The position numbers and the translations under genes were made by a program. Shown here in pieces: positions 1 through 9,508 of a DNA stretch of 64,000 nt. Where the stretch lies: positions 1,426,001 through 1,490,000 of the forward strand of contig NZ_CP151842.1 in the NCBI RefSeq assembly GCF_038452265.1, in the 5' to 3' direction. The stretch's first letter is position 1. Each line of letters begins with the position of its first letter. The notes under the pieces are model-generated. The model had not been told where the DNA came from, did not search any database, and saw only the letters and a program-made list of their open reading frames with translations. The DNA is from Vibrio diazotrophicus (GTDB taxonomy: Bacteria > Pseudomonadota > Gammaproteobacteria > Enterobacterales > Vibrionaceae).

Positions 1-477
1 CCACTGGCGTACACCTACGATCCCTCGCTAGAGCCAGGTTTCAACCTAGAGTTTATTGGTAGTGTTGCCAAGCACGCCATATTGCCAGTGGGTTCAATGG
101 TTGTCGTCGGAATTTCGACGTGGGTGTTTAACATGCGAAACGCGATGATAAACGTGTTGGGTGAAGATTACGTCACCATGGCAGAAGCGAAAGGACTCAG
201 CAGTTTCCGTGTGATGTATCGCTATGCAGGCCGCAACGCCATTCTTCCTGTGGCTACCGCAATAGCGATGGCGATTGGTTTCTCATTCGCAGGCTCGATC
301 ATGACGGAAGTGGTTTTCAACTATCAAGGTTTGGGCAACATCTTACTTAAAGGCATTGTTGCACGTGATTACCCGTTAATCCAAGCCATCCTGTTGATTC
401 TCGTCACAGCAGTACTGACGGCGAACTTCATTGCTGATTTGCTCTACGTCTGGCTTGACCCCCGCATTTCAAACTAA
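1..477 (+). CDS. ABC transporter permease, DppB/OppB type (5' end outside window)
   Basis: The frame is open from base 1, so this is the C-terminal ~158 residues of an inner-membrane permease of the peptide/oligosaccharide ABC family. Hydrophobic segments alternate with the cytoplasmic EAA loop (GLSSFRVMYRYAGRNAILP, about residues 66-84 of the visible part), which docks on the ATPase. It ends in the family-typical WLDPRISN. Eight bases separate it from the next permease gene, so they form one operon. Because the locus encodes beta-glucan enzymes, the likely cargo is laminari-oligosaccharides rather than peptides; that is inference, since the binding-protein gene, if present, lies before the window. 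Confidence 0.9.
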   Translation, partial: PLAYTYDPSLEPGFNLEFIGSVAKHAILPVGSMVVVGISTWVFNMRNAMINVLGEDYVTMAEAKGLSSFRVMYRYAGRNAILPVATAIAMAIGFSFAGSIMTEVVFNYQGLGNILLKGIVARDYPLIQAILLILVTAVLTANFIADLLYVWLDPRISN

Positions 478-485
478 GGTGTACC

Positions 486-1478
486 ATGGACAAGACAATC
501 AATACTAATAATGCGTCCGAACCCAGTGAAATGATCGCTCGTGAGCCTCGTTTCTCTTGGAAAAAGACCAAAAAAACACTGGGTAAAATTTACGCATTTT
601 TCTATGGCAACCCGCCAGCCATTATCGGTGGCTTGTTGCTGAGCATCATTCTCTGCGGTGCGTTGTTTGCGCCAGTATTGGCGACGCACAACCCAGAAAA
701 GCGCGTTGCTCGCCCGCACGTTGCGCCAAATGCAGAATACGTACTTGGTACCACGCGCAGTGGCCGTGATGTTTACAGCCAAGTGCTGCATGGTGCGCGC
801 AAATCACTGACAGTGGCCATTGCCGCAGGTGTGATTGCCATGAGCCTCGCCGTGATCATCGGTGTTTCGTCCGGCTACTTTGGCGGCAAAATCGATGAGC
901 GCCTTAACTTTCTGACTAACGTTTTTCTGGTATTCCCACAACTGCCCTTGCTGATTGTTCTCGCGGCTTTTCTCGGCCAGGTCGGATCCTTAGTCATTAC
1001 GGTTCTGCTCGGCATTACCTCCTGGCCTTGGGGGGCGCGCGTAATACGTTCGCAAACCATGGCGATTCGAAACAAAGAATTCATCATCTCGGCAGAAGTG
1101 ATGGGCGAGTCAAAAATTCGCATCATCTTGGTCGAAATTCTGCCGAACCTCGTTTCAATCGTATTCGGTGGCTTCTTAGGCACCGTGATTTACGCCATGG
1201 GCGCGGAAGCAGGCCTAGGCATTCTTGGTTTAGGTGATGCAACCGAAGTGAGCTGGGGCTCCATGCTTTACTGGGCGCAAACTTCCTCGTCGCTCTACAC
1301 GGGGGCATGGTGGGAGATGCTGGTTCCGGCGTCGGCACTGGCGATTACTGGCGGCGCGTTGGCACTGATCAACATGTCGATTGACCAAGTTAGTAACCCG
1401 AAACTGCGCACCGGTCCACACATCAAACTGTGGCATCAATTGGAAAAGCAAGCCGATAAACGTCGAGGTCTACTATGA
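486..1478 (+). CDS. ABC transporter permease, DppC/OppC type
   Basis: 330 residues, the usual size for the second permease of peptide/oligosaccharide ABC importers. A hydrophilic N-terminus of about 45 residues precedes the first membrane helix (PPAIIGGLLLSIILCGALF). The conserved HxLGTxxxGRDVxSQxxxGARxSL region (here LGTTRSGRDVYSQVLHGARK) and an EAA loop (AEVMGESKIRIILVEILPN) are both present. The stop codon overlaps the next start as ATGA, indicating translational coupling. It should form the transmembrane channel with the upstream permease. Confidence 0.92.
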   Translation: MDKTINTNNASEPSEMIAREPRFSWKKTKKTLGKIYAFFYGNPPAIIGGLLLSIILCGALFAPVLATHNPEKRVARPHVAPNAEYVLGTTRSGRDVYSQVLHGARKSLTVAIAAGVIAMSLAVIIGVSSGYFGGKIDERLNFLTNVFLVFPQLPLLIVLAAFLGQVGSLVITVLLGITSWPWGARVIRSQTMAIRNKEFIISAEVMGESKIRIILVEILPNLVSIVFGGFLGTVIYAMGAEAGLGILGLGDATEVSWGSMLYWAQTSSSLYTGAWWEMLVPASALAITGGALALINMSIDQVSNPKLRTGPHIKLWHQLEKQADKRRGLL

Positions 1479-2428
1479 GTCATTTACTTGAAATCAATAA
1501 CTTGTGTGTAGATTACGTCTCACCAAACGGCGTTGCGCGTGCAGTGAACAACGTTAGCCTAACCATTTCACCGGGTGAAACCGTGGGTTTAGCGGGCGAG
1601 TCGGGTTGCGGCAAAAGTACCTTGGCTTTCGCGATTTCGCGTCTGCATAAAGCGCCAGCGCTGATCTCGGAGGGTGAGATCCTCTACAAAGGGCAAGATG
1701 TGCTGAAGATGAACGATCGCCAATTACGCGATTTCCGCTGGAACGATGTTTCGGTGGTGTTCCAAAGTGCGATGAACTCACTCAACCCAGTCATTACAAT
1801 TGGTGAGCAACTGACGGATGTGATTTTGGCGCACCGTAAAGTGCCGTACAAACAAGCCCATGAGCGAGCGATTGAGTTACTGAAAATTGTCGGGATTCAT
1901 GGCGATCGTATGAGCAGCTTTCCGCATCAACTCAGTGGCGGCATGAGGCAGCGTGTGGTGATTGCGGTTGCATTGGCGCTTGAGCCAAAACTGATCATCA
2001 TGGACGAACCAACCACGGCGCTCGATGTGGTGGTTGAGCGAGAGATTCTCAACGAGCTGTATGAACTCAAGAACAAGTTTGGTTTTTCAATCTTGTTCAT
2101 CAGCCACGATTTGAGCTTGATGGGTGAAATCGCCGACCGCATCGGCGTGATGTACGCCGGCAACCTGATTGAGTTGGGCGAAGCGAAGCAAGTGTTTGGC
2201 AATCCGCAACATCCTTATACCAAAGGGCTTATCTCATCGTTCCCGACCATTCACGGGCCGAAAGAGCGCCTTTACGGTATTCAGGGCAACCCAGTGAACC
2301 TGCTCAATATCCCAACAGGGTGTAATTTCCAAGAGCGTTGCGGTGTTTGCACATCGGTTTGTAAGCAGCAAGACCCCCATTTAATGCGTGCCGATAACGG
2401 CAGCCTTGTCTCGTGTCATTTGGTGTAG
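1475..2428 (+). CDS. ABC transporter ATP-binding protein, OppD/DppD type
   Basis: 317 residues. Walker A is GESGCGKST, the ABC signature is LSGGMRQRV and Walker B is LIIMDEPTTALD. A C-terminal oligopeptide-ABC extension holds a cysteine cluster (CNFQERCGVC...C) expected in OppD/DppD-type ATPases, where it may bind an Fe-S centre. It starts inside the upstream permease stop (ATGA overlap). It is one of two ATPases powering import by the permease pair. Confidence 0.93.
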   Translation: MSHLLEINNLCVDYVSPNGVARAVNNVSLTISPGETVGLAGESGCGKSTLAFAISRLHKAPALISEGEILYKGQDVLKMNDRQLRDFRWNDVSVVFQSAMNSLNPVITIGEQLTDVILAHRKVPYKQAHERAIELLKIVGIHGDRMSSFPHQLSGGMRQRVVIAVALALEPKLIIMDEPTTALDVVVEREILNELYELKNKFGFSILFISHDLSLMGEIADRIGVMYAGNLIELGEAKQVFGNPQHPYTKGLISSFPTIHGPKERLYGIQGNPVNLLNIPTGCNFQERCGVCTSVCKQQDPHLMRADNGSLVSCHLV

Positions 2429-2439
2429 GGAGCGGAAAC

Positions 2440-3426
2440 ATGCAACAAGTAAACACACCTGAAGTGATTCTTTCGATTAAGAATTTGGTGAAAGATTTCC
2501 CGCTTGGCCAGTCGGTCAAAAGCAATCTCATGCGCGCGGTGAACGACGTATCGTTTGATCTGTGCAAAGGCGAAGCGCTGGCGATTGTGGGCGAATCCGG
2601 CTCGGGCAAAAGCACGGGGGCGCGTATTTTAACCCGCATCTACGATAAAACCGCTGGGGAAGTGACCTTTAAAGGCCAGCCGCTGGCTGATTACATTAAA
2701 GAAAATGGCGAGTTGGAATACGCGCGTCAGGTGCAGATGATTTTCCAAGATCCTTTTGGCTCACTCAACCCGGTTCACACCATTTACCACCACATTGCGC
2801 GCCCATTGCAGATTCATAAGCGCGCCGATAACGCCGCGATTCCTAAGTTGGTGTACGAGCTGTTGGAACTGGTGGGTTTGTCGCCAGCGAAAGAGACGGC
2901 GGAAAAATACCCGCACGAACTCAGTGGTGGCCAGCGTCAGCGCGTTGCGATTGCCCGTGCTATCGCCGTTGACCCTGAAGTGATTTTGGCCGATGAGCCT
3001 ATCTCTATGCTGGATGTGTCTGTACGCCTAGGTATTTTGAACTTGATGGCGGATCTAAAAGATAAGCACGGCATCTCATTTATGTACATCACTCACGACA
3101 TTGCAACGGCACGTTACTTCGCTGAAAAAACCGCAGTGATGTATGTTGGCCACATGGTGGAGTGGGGTGACAGCGACAGCGTGACGCAAAACCCGCAGCA
3201 CCCGTATTCGCAACTGCTGCTCTCTGCCGTGCCAGAAGTAGGCAACTCTGGTAAACGCGAACTGCAGGCGAAAAAAGGTGAAATCCCACTGTGGAAGCCA
3301 AGCAGTGTGGGTTGCCCCTTTGCCGCCCGTTGCCTTAAAGCCACCGAGTTGTGTACGCGTTCTCTGCCTGAGCCGACACAAATTGCGGAAAACCACTTTG
3401 CGCGCTGCCATCACCTTGCTGGGTGA
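2440..3426 (+). CDS. ABC transporter ATP-binding protein, OppF/DppF type
   Basis: Walker A GESGSGKST, signature LSGGQRQRV, Walker B VILADEPISMLD, and a C-terminal cysteine-containing extension (CPFAARC...C...C). The reading frame is open from 2413, but that would overlap the preceding gene; ATG 2440 has a GGAG just upstream and is preferred. It pairs with the previous ATPase. The four ABC genes followed by a phosphorylase gene resemble the chitobiose and cellobiose loci of Vibrio, which supports sugar rather than peptide cargo. Confidence 0.92.
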   Translation: MQQVNTPEVILSIKNLVKDFPLGQSVKSNLMRAVNDVSFDLCKGEALAIVGESGSGKSTGARILTRIYDKTAGEVTFKGQPLADYIKENGELEYARQVQMIFQDPFGSLNPVHTIYHHIARPLQIHKRADNAAIPKLVYELLELVGLSPAKETAEKYPHELSGGQRQRVAIARAIAVDPEVILADEPISMLDVSVRLGILNLMADLKDKHGISFMYITHDIATARYFAEKTAVMYVGHMVEWGDSDSVTQNPQHPYSQLLLSAVPEVGNSGKRELQAKKGEIPLWKPSSVGCPFAARCLKATELCTRSLPEPTQIAENHFARCHHLAG

Positions 3427-3456
3427 TGGCCAGTTAACTTTTTAAAAAAGCGATAA

Positions 3457-3470
3457 AGAAAGCGATTTCT
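3457..3470. promoter_or_regulatory. Candidate LacI operator, site 1
   Basis: AGAAAGCGATTTCT, an imperfect copy of the palindrome AGAAAGCGCTTTCT found five more times in the locus. It lies 19 bases before the phosphorylase start, where a bound repressor would block transcription. Confidence 0.65.
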
Positions 3471-3488
3471 TTTTGTTGGAATGAAATT

Positions 3489-6400
3489 ATGAAGCTAGAA
3501 CATCAAAAAAATCAGAACGTTGAAGGCTCATTTGTCGATTTGCTCGGTGAGCGTTACTACAAAATTGCCAATGTTGACAAAATGGCCCCATTTTTCATTA
3601 GCGTGGTGTCCTCCAGCGACCATTGGCTGTTTATCTCATCAACAGGCAGTTTATCGGCGGGCCGCATTCGCCCTGAAAATGCTCTTTTCCCGTACAAGTC
3701 GGTGGATCATATTCATGAAAGCGCGGAAAACACCGGCTCGAAAACCATTGTTCGTGTGCAGCAAGATGGCCGCTGGGTACTGTGGGAACCGTTCAACCGT
3801 TTCCACGATGGCTTGTACCAAGTAGAGCGCAATCTCTACAAAAACAGCATAGGTGACAAAATCGTTTTTGAAGAGATTAACCACACGTTAAAACTGAAGT
3901 TCCAATACGCTTGGGCCAGCAGCGACGATTTTGGCTTTGTTCGCCGTGCGCAAATCAGTGATCTCTCTGACCAAGACCGTGAGCTGGATATTCTCGACGG
4001 ATTGCAAAACCTGTTGCCATCGGGCGCGCCATTGGCAGCGTTACAAACGCGCAGTGCCTTAGTGGATGCATATAAGTGGAATGAACAAGTGGAAGGCACG
4101 TCACTGGCGCTCTACACCATGTACGCTAAGTTGAGTGATCGCGCAGAGCCTGCCGAATCACTGTTGGCGACCACGGTGTTTAGCATTGACAATGACAACG
4201 GTCAAATTCTTCTCAGCAGTGAACAGCTAGGTGCGTTCCGCTGTGGTGAGCCGATTGCCAACGAGCCACTGACACGTGGTGTGCGCGGTAGTTACTTGAT
4301 CAACAAAACAATCAAGCTCCCTGCGGGGCAGAGTAAGCACTGGTTGATCGTTGCCGATATCGACAAAAACCATTGTGATGTGCGTGCCTTAGAGCAGCAG
4401 TTGGCGACGCCGGTCAAAGTGGAACAGCAGATCGAGGCGAGTATCGCGCGAAATCAGCAAGAGCTGATTGCTCTGATGTCGGGCGGGGATGCTTGGCAAG
4501 TGACCGCAGAGGAAACCACGTTTGTGCACCACTACGCTAATGTGCTGTTCAACAGCATGCGTGGCGGCGTGATTGAAAACAACTACCAACTCGAAAGGCA
4601 AGACGTACTGAAAACCATGCGCAAAACCAACCAACAAGTGGTGGCACGTCAGCAAACCTTCTTTGCCGATCTTCCGGCGAGCTTTACCCATGCTGAACTG
4701 GTTCGCCTGGCGAAGCTCACGGGTGACGCGCAGTTGGTACGTTTAAGCTATGAGTACTTGCCACTAACGTTTGGTCGTCGTCATGGCGATCCAAGCCGCC
4801 CTTGGAACCACTATGAAATCAAACTGAAAGATGAAAAAGGTGATCGTTTACTCTCTTACCAAGGTAACTGGCGCGATATTTTCCAAAACTGGGAAGCGCT
4901 GGCGTTGAGCTATCCGGGTTTCATCTCTTCATTCATGGCGAAGTTTGTTAACGCCTCGACCATGGATGGTTACAACCCATATCGTATCACCAAAGAGGGC
5001 ATCGATTGGGAACTGCTGGAAGCGGATGATCCATGGAGCAACATCGGTTACTGGGGCGATCACCAGATCATCTACTTGTTGAAGTTCCTTGAGTTGGCGA
5101 AGAAATATCAACGTGAAGAGTTTAGCGAGTTGCTCACCAGTGATCTATATAGCTACGCCAATGTGCCTTACGAGCTGTGTGGCGTGGACAAGTTGTTCGC
5201 CAATCCAAAAGACACGGTGTCGTTTAACCACGAACTGCAAAAGCGTATCGAAGAAAGAGTGGCGAAGCTGGGCAGTGATGGCCGTTTGATCCTCGAAGGC
5301 GAAGACAGCGTTTACATGGTGAACTTGTGCGAAAAAGTGCTGGTGCCTTTGTTGTCGAAACTGAGCAATTTGGTGCTGGATGGCGGTATTTGGCTCAACA
5401 CTCAACGTCCGGAATGGAACGATGCCAACAACGCGATTGTCGGTAATGGTCTCTCTATGGTTACTTTGTACTACATGCGTCGTTATGTGGCCTTCTTGCA
5501 GGGATTGATGAGCGAACTGCCATCATCTGTCTCGATGTCGAAAGAAGTGTTTGATTGGATGCTCTCCATCACCCGCATTCTGCAAGACGCGACCAAAGAG
5601 ATCCGCCAAGGCACGGTGAATCGTCAAACACGCAAAGCGATGTTGACGCTGCTTGAAAAATCCGCCGACGAGTTCAGACAACGTGTTTACCGCATGAACG
5701 GTTTCTCTGGTAAAACCAAAGTGGAGAAAAGTGCGCTCGAGAAACTACTGGAAGCCAGCCTTGTGGTGCTCGATTCCAGCATCGAAAATAACTTGCGTGA
5801 AGATGGTTTGTACAACGCCTACAACATCCTGACTTACTCGGGTGAAAGCTTAAATATCGAAAATCTCTACCCAATGCTAGAAGGGCAAGTGGCGGTATTG
5901 AGCGCGGGTGTGCTCACACCAAAACAAGCTGTTAAGTTGTTGGATAAGCTGTTTAACAGCGATATGTACCGTGACGATCAGCAAAGCTTCATGCTCTACC
6001 CAGATCGCGAATTGCCAGCATTTGTTGCGCGCAACCGCATTGCGCCTGCACAAGTGGAAACCAACCGTGTGATCAGTGAAATGCTGGCCAAGGGCGATCA
6101 ACGCATTGTGCAACGCGACATTCAAGGCGACTGCCATTTCCACGCGACGTTTGAAAACGTCGATGGACTGCGTAAAGCGGTCGCGCAAGTGAAAATGGAC
6201 TACCCAGAGCTTAGCAAAGAACAATGGGACGAGCTCGATGCTCTTTATGAGCAGGTGTTTAACCACCGTGCGTTTACTGGCCGTTCTGGCACCATGTTTG
6301 GTTACGAAGGTTTGGGTTGTATCTACTGGCACATGGTCTCCAAACTGCTGCTGGCAGTACAAGAAAACTACCAGTTTGCGTTGGAACAAGATGCAAACAG

Positions 6401-6938
6401 CGAAGAAACCAAGCAGTTGGCACACTACTACTACCGCGTTCGTCAGGGCATTGGCTTTAACAAGACGCCGCAAAATTACGGTGCGTTTCCAACCGACCCG
6501 TACTCGCATACGCCAAAACACGCTGGCGCGCAGCAGCCAGGCATGACAGGCCAAGTCAAAGAAGAAGTGCTGACGCGTTTTGCCGAGCTGGGTATCAAAG
6601 TGAACGCGCAGCGCATTCGTATTGAGCCAACGCTATTGAGAAAGCAAGAGTTCCTCACTCAAGCAACCACCTTTAGCTGCTTAGATGTGTCTGGTGAGAA
6701 ATGCATCTACGTAGTGGATGCCGGTGAGTTAGCTTTCACTTACTGTCAAGTTCCGTTTATCTATGAGCTCAGCGAGCAAGCACAAGGCCACATTGAAGTG
6801 ATGATGCGTGACGACAGCGTGCAGTTGTTTGAGCAACTTGAGCTCGATGAACGCATCAGCCAAGCGATTTTCGCTCGCACAGGCGAGGTGGAGAAAGTGG
6901 TGGTGAGCTTGCCGGAATCGATGCTGTATAGCGGTTAA
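3489..6938 (+). CDS. GH94-like glucan phosphorylase, probable GH149 beta-1,3-oligoglucan phosphorylase
   Basis: 1149 residues with no signal peptide, so cytoplasmic. The sequence has the layout of large GH94-clan phosphorylases: an N-terminal beta-sandwich (about 1-330), a helical linker and an (alpha/alpha)6 barrel. The segment ADDPWSNIGYWGDHQIIYLL (about residues 507-526) is a candidate for the catalytic-acid region. It is longer than cellobiose or chitobiose phosphorylases (about 800 aa) and shorter than cyclic beta-1,2-glucan synthases (above 2800). GH149 beta-1,3-glucan phosphorylases are about this long, and the GH16, GH3 and porin neighbours fit a beta-1,3-glucan substrate. Expected reaction: (beta-1,3-glucan)n + Pi to (n-1) + glucose 1-phosphate. 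The family call rests on length and context, so it is moderate; the phosphorylase fold itself is more certain. Confidence 0.7.
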   Translation: MKLEHQKNQNVEGSFVDLLGERYYKIANVDKMAPFFISVVSSSDHWLFISSTGSLSAGRIRPENALFPYKSVDHIHESAENTGSKTIVRVQQDGRWVLWEPFNRFHDGLYQVERNLYKNSIGDKIVFEEINHTLKLKFQYAWASSDDFGFVRRAQISDLSDQDRELDILDGLQNLLPSGAPLAALQTRSALVDAYKWNEQVEGTSLALYTMYAKLSDRAEPAESLLATTVFSIDNDNGQILLSSEQLGAFRCGEPIANEPLTRGVRGSYLINKTIKLPAGQSKHWLIVADIDKNHCDVRALEQQLATPVKVEQQIEASIARNQQELIALMSGGDAWQVTAEETTFVHHYANVLFNSMRGGVIENNYQLERQDVLKTMRKTNQQVVARQQTFFADLPASFTHAELVRLAKLTGDAQLVRLSYEYLPLTFGRRHGDPSRPWNHYEIKLKDEKGDRLLSYQGNWRDIFQNWEALALSYPGFISSFMAKFVNASTMDGYNPYRITKEGIDWELLEADDPWSNIGYWGDHQIIYLLKFLELAKKYQREEFSELLTSDLYSYANVPYELCGVDKLFANPKDTVSFNHELQKRIEERVAKLGSDGRLILEGEDSVYMVNLCEKVLVPLLSKLSNLVLDGGIWLNTQRPEWNDANNAIVGNGLSMVTLYYMRRYVAFLQGLMSELPSSVSMSKEVFDWMLSITRILQDATKEIRQGTVNRQTRKAMLTLLEKSADEFRQRVYRMNGFSGKTKVEKSALEKLLEASLVVLDSSIENNLREDGLYNAYNILTYSGESLNIENLYPMLEGQVAVLSAGVLTPKQAVKLLDKLFNSDMYRDDQQSFMLYPDRELPAFVARNRIAPAQVETNRVISEMLAKGDQRIVQRDIQGDCHFHATFENVDGLRKAVAQVKMDYPELSKEQWDELDALYEQVFNHRAFTGRSGTMFGYEGLGCIYWHMVSKLLLAVQENYQFALEQDANSEETKQLAHYYYRVRQGIGFNKTPQNYGAFPTDPYSHTPKHAGAQQPGMTGQVKEEVLTRFAELGIKVNAQRIRIEPTLLRKQEFLTQATTFSCLDVSGEKCIYVVDAGELAFTYCQVPFIYELSEQAQGHIEVMMRDDSVQLFEQLELDERISQAIFARTGEVEKVVVSLPESMLYSG

Positions 6939-7003
6939 TCACTAAGTACTAATGGCTAATCGTTAAGCTTTAAGCGCTTAACCAACTAGCCACTCAAACA
7001 GAA

Positions 7004-7029
7004 ACATGGCCTCGTGGTTGAGGCCATGT
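7004..7029 (+). terminator. Hairpin after the phosphorylase gene
   Basis: ACATGGCCTC and GAGGCCATGT form a perfect 10-bp stem with a 6-base loop. There is no T-run, so it is probably an RNA 3'-end stabiliser in front of the stronger terminator 5 bases further on. Confidence 0.45.
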
Positions 7030-7033
7030 GAGA

Positions 7034-7073
7034 GAAATAAAGAACCCCACCTTTTGGTGGGGTTCTTTATTTC
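7034..7073. terminator. Bidirectional intrinsic terminator
   Basis: An 18-bp stem (GAAATAAAGAACCCCACC) and its exact complement flank a TTTT loop, with A-rich and T-rich arms that give a U-tract in both directions. It sits between the convergent phosphorylase and lacI-type genes and can serve both. Confidence 0.9.
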
Positions 7074-7174
7074 CGTGTGTTAGCCACGAAAGTCAGCGCA
7101 AAAAACAGCGAGCAGAGTCAAGGCTTGGGGAGCTCACTACGGACTTCGCTGACAGAAAGGAAGGCGAGCTTGCT

Positions 7175-8185
7175 CTACTTGGCCTTCGACTGGTGTGGTT
7201 TTACCGAATCTCGCACAACCAGCTCTGGCGTTAGCTTGTGCTTTAATGGGTAACACTGCTTGTTGACCAAGGCCAATACCCCTTTGGCAGCTTCGCAGCC
7301 CATTTCCATCACAGGGAAGTTCACCGTGGTTAAGCGTGGGCGAATGTGCTGGCTGTGAGTATCATTATCAAAACCGACCACAGAAAGATCGTCGCCAATC
7401 GCCAATCCGCGTTCTGCGGCCACATCGTAAACCGCCAGAGCAATGTTGTCGTTTTGGCAGAAAATAGCGCTGATTTGTGGATCGCGATCGAGCAGACGAC
7501 GCGCCGCCTCGTGGTTGCCTTGATGGTCAAAACGTCCTTCGACGATCAAACTCGCGTCATACGCAATACCAAATTCAGCCAAAGCGTTGCGATAACCTTG
7601 TAAGCGATCGCGGCTATCGACTTTGCTCAGTTGACCGGTGATGCACGCCACTTTCTTGTGGCCATGTTCCAACAGGTGCTTGGTGGCTAGATACCCACCA
7701 AGTTCGTTATCGATAAAAATGCAGTGATCGGCAATTTCTGGAATGTAGCGGTTCAACACAATCGTGGCATTTTGACGCTTAACCACGTCAATCAGTTCAT
7801 CGTCAGAAAGGGTATCGGAATGGACAATCAAACCGTCCACCAGCTTTGAGCGCAGGAAGTTGATCGAATCTTGCTCTTTGGTGTGAGATTCCTGACCACT
7901 GGTGACGATCAAGTGAATGTTGTTTTGTCTTACCGTGTTTTCGGCATGGTGCATCAGTGGGCCATAAAACGGGCCGTCTAGCGAGCCTACCAACATGCCA
8001 ATGCTGTTAGAACGACTGGATGCCAGCGCCTGTGCAAAGGCGTTCGGTTTATAGCCTAACTTTTCAATCGCCTCTAAGACTTTTTTTCGATTGGCTTCTT
8101 TCACCGTTGGGTGGCCGTTCAGGGCACGTGATACGGTGGATTGAGAGACATTCGCCAACTCGGATACTTCTTTAATGGTGATCAA
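7175..8185 (-). CDS. LacI-family transcriptional repressor of the beta-glucan locus
   Basis: 336 residues from a TTG start at 8185, chosen because AAGGAGAG (8191-8198) lies 5 bases before it and because the family begins at this point (xTIKEVSELANVSQSTVSRAL). An ATG at 8218 would add 11 residues without a good ribosome site. The N-terminal helix-turn-helix and hinge (residues 1-55, NRKKVLEAIEKLGYKPNAFAQAL) precede a periplasmic-binding-protein-like effector domain. It probably binds the AGAAAGCGCTTTCT palindromes and is released by a laminarin-derived sugar. Two of those sites lie in its own upstream region, so it may regulate itself. Confidence 0.9.
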   Translation of the reverse strand: MITIKEVSELANVSQSTVSRALNGHPTVKEANRKKVLEAIEKLGYKPNAFAQALASSRSNSIGMLVGSLDGPFYGPLMHHAENTVRQNNIHLIVTSGQESHTKEQDSINFLRSKLVDGLIVHSDTLSDDELIDVVKRQNATIVLNRYIPEIADHCIFIDNELGGYLATKHLLEHGHKKVACITGQLSKVDSRDRLQGYRNALAEFGIAYDASLIVEGRFDHQGNHEAARRLLDRDPQISAIFCQNDNIALAVYDVAAERGLAIGDDLSVVGFDNDTHSQHIRPRLTTVNFPVMEMGCEAAKGVLALVNKQCYPLKHKLTPELVVRDSVKPHQSKAK

Positions 8186-8371
8186 TGGAACTCTCCTTAT
8201 ATTGCCTTTTGAGTTCAATAGGACAGTGTACCTGTGTTCTGTTCCCTCACCTAGAACTCTGATGACGAAGATAACAAAACTCTGAACTACATAACGTCCT
8301 GTGAAAAGGGATGTTCACACTTTGAGCAATTTAACTGTGTTGGAGGGGATTATAATGTGAACTACGCACAA

Positions 8372-8385
8372 AGAAAGCGCTTGCT
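8372..8385. promoter_or_regulatory. Candidate LacI operator, site 2
   Basis: AGAAAGCGCTTGCT lies in the 398-base region between the lacI-type gene and the broken lipoprotein gene. The left half matches the consensus exactly and the right half differs at one position. It could act on either divergent promoter. Confidence 0.6.
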
Positions 8386-8542
8386 TGTTGGTGGTGCTCA
8401 CGTTTTTCATCCTTATTTGTTTCTAAAATGGTTTTATCGACTGAGAACATTGCAAGCTATGGGGTTGTCAACTTTCTTGCCGTCTTTTAGCGAGAGCGCT
8501 CTGTCTTCTTGACCCGTTTTCTCGCTCTTTTTTTAAAACAAA

Positions 8543-8556
8543 AGAAAGCGCTATCT
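8543..8556. promoter_or_regulatory. Candidate LacI operator, site 3
   Basis: AGAAAGCGCTATCT, 28 bases before the ATG at 8584 of the disrupted lipoprotein gene. One mismatch from the consensus palindrome. Confidence 0.6.
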
Positions 8557-8583
8557 TTTACTTTTGTTCTAAGGACACTAAGA

Positions 8584-9414
8584 ATGAATCTGATCAAAAC
8601 ATCATCAAGTACGCGTTACTGCTCGGTTTCTCTGGCTTGTTGGTCGCGTGTGGAAGTAACAGCAAAACAGAAGCATCCAGTGATAATGGAACGCCAAATG
8701 AGGTGATGCTTGCGCCTCAGCCAGTGCCTGAGAGCAACTACCCAACCGAACACTATGCTGATTATTGGGTAACGCCAATTGTCTAGCCATTTCTTATGGC
8801 GCATTCGACGGCATCTCTCGTGCTTGCTTAAACATCGTGAAAAGCCACGGAGGTGTGGAACAAAACGTATTGGACAACTCGCTCGCACCCAATGCCAAAC
8901 CATTGGTTGATCAACAGTTTGACGCCTATCAATTAATTATGCTCGACAGTGCCTTTTTTCTTGGTGGCGAAGCGATTGCATGGGAAGGCACGGCCTGCCT
9001 TGCTGAAAAGTCGTGTGTGCTGACGCTTACTACGCCACAAACGGTGGGTACCGAGAAAGATAGGGCTGGGTTGCAGGCGTTGTGCTGGTAGGTCAAGCAG
9101 GTGTGAAGCTAAAAGGCTTTGAAAACGGTAGCCTATCGTTTGAGCTCAAAGGCACGACAGATCCGGCTCTTAACATCAGTTTTCAAACGGGTTTATGGGG
9201 GAACAACGATTGCCCTCAAACCATTAACTTTGTACCGTTTGGTCCAACATGCAGCGCCATTAGCACCGAATGGACGGCTTACACCATCCCAATGAGCGAG
9301 ATGATCAAGTGTAACCCCGATTTTAGCGACGTTACCTCACTGTGCTACTTCAGTGGCACTGCCGACATTGATGGCGGTGTTGTGGAAATGCGCAATGTGG
9401 CCTTCAACAAATAA
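8584..9414 (+). pseudogene. Disrupted lipoprotein with carbohydrate-binding-like domain
   Basis: One protein is spread over three frames. ATG 8584 begins MNL; then, with one base apparently missing, a lipoprotein signal follows in frame 3 (IIKYALLLGFSGLLVACGSN, lipobox LVAC) and runs to a stop at 8784-8786. The protein resumes in another frame at about 8770 (NCLAISYGAFDGISRACLN) to about 9070, and again from about 9085 to the stop at 9414. The last part (GSLSFELKG...VVEMRNVAF) resembles the C-terminal beta-sandwich of the neighbouring GH16 enzyme, so it was probably a surface glucan-binding lipoprotein. At least three frame changes mean decay or assembly errors; the operator and promoter region look intact. 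Confidence 0.75.
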
Positions 9415-9482
9415 TCGTTAATCCGCGACAAAAATGGCATAGCTTGTTTATCGTTCAGCGGATTTCACACTGACAACGCAGT

Positions 9483-9498
9483 CACGGGGTACCCCGTG
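9483..9498. promoter_or_regulatory. Perfect 16-bp palindrome at the GH16 ribosome site
   Basis: CACGGGGTACCCCGTG is self-complementary and ends one base before the GGAGG of the GH16 gene. In RNA it may form a short hairpin that affects ribosome access; in DNA it could be an operator. No second copy was seen. Confidence 0.45.
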
Positions 9499-9508
9499 CG
9501 GAGGAATC

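Noticed and set aside
5877..6554. A 225-codon frame on the minus strand
   Set aside because: Lies wholly inside the phosphorylase gene; its composition mirrors the coding strand's codon bias and it has no domain or ribosome site.
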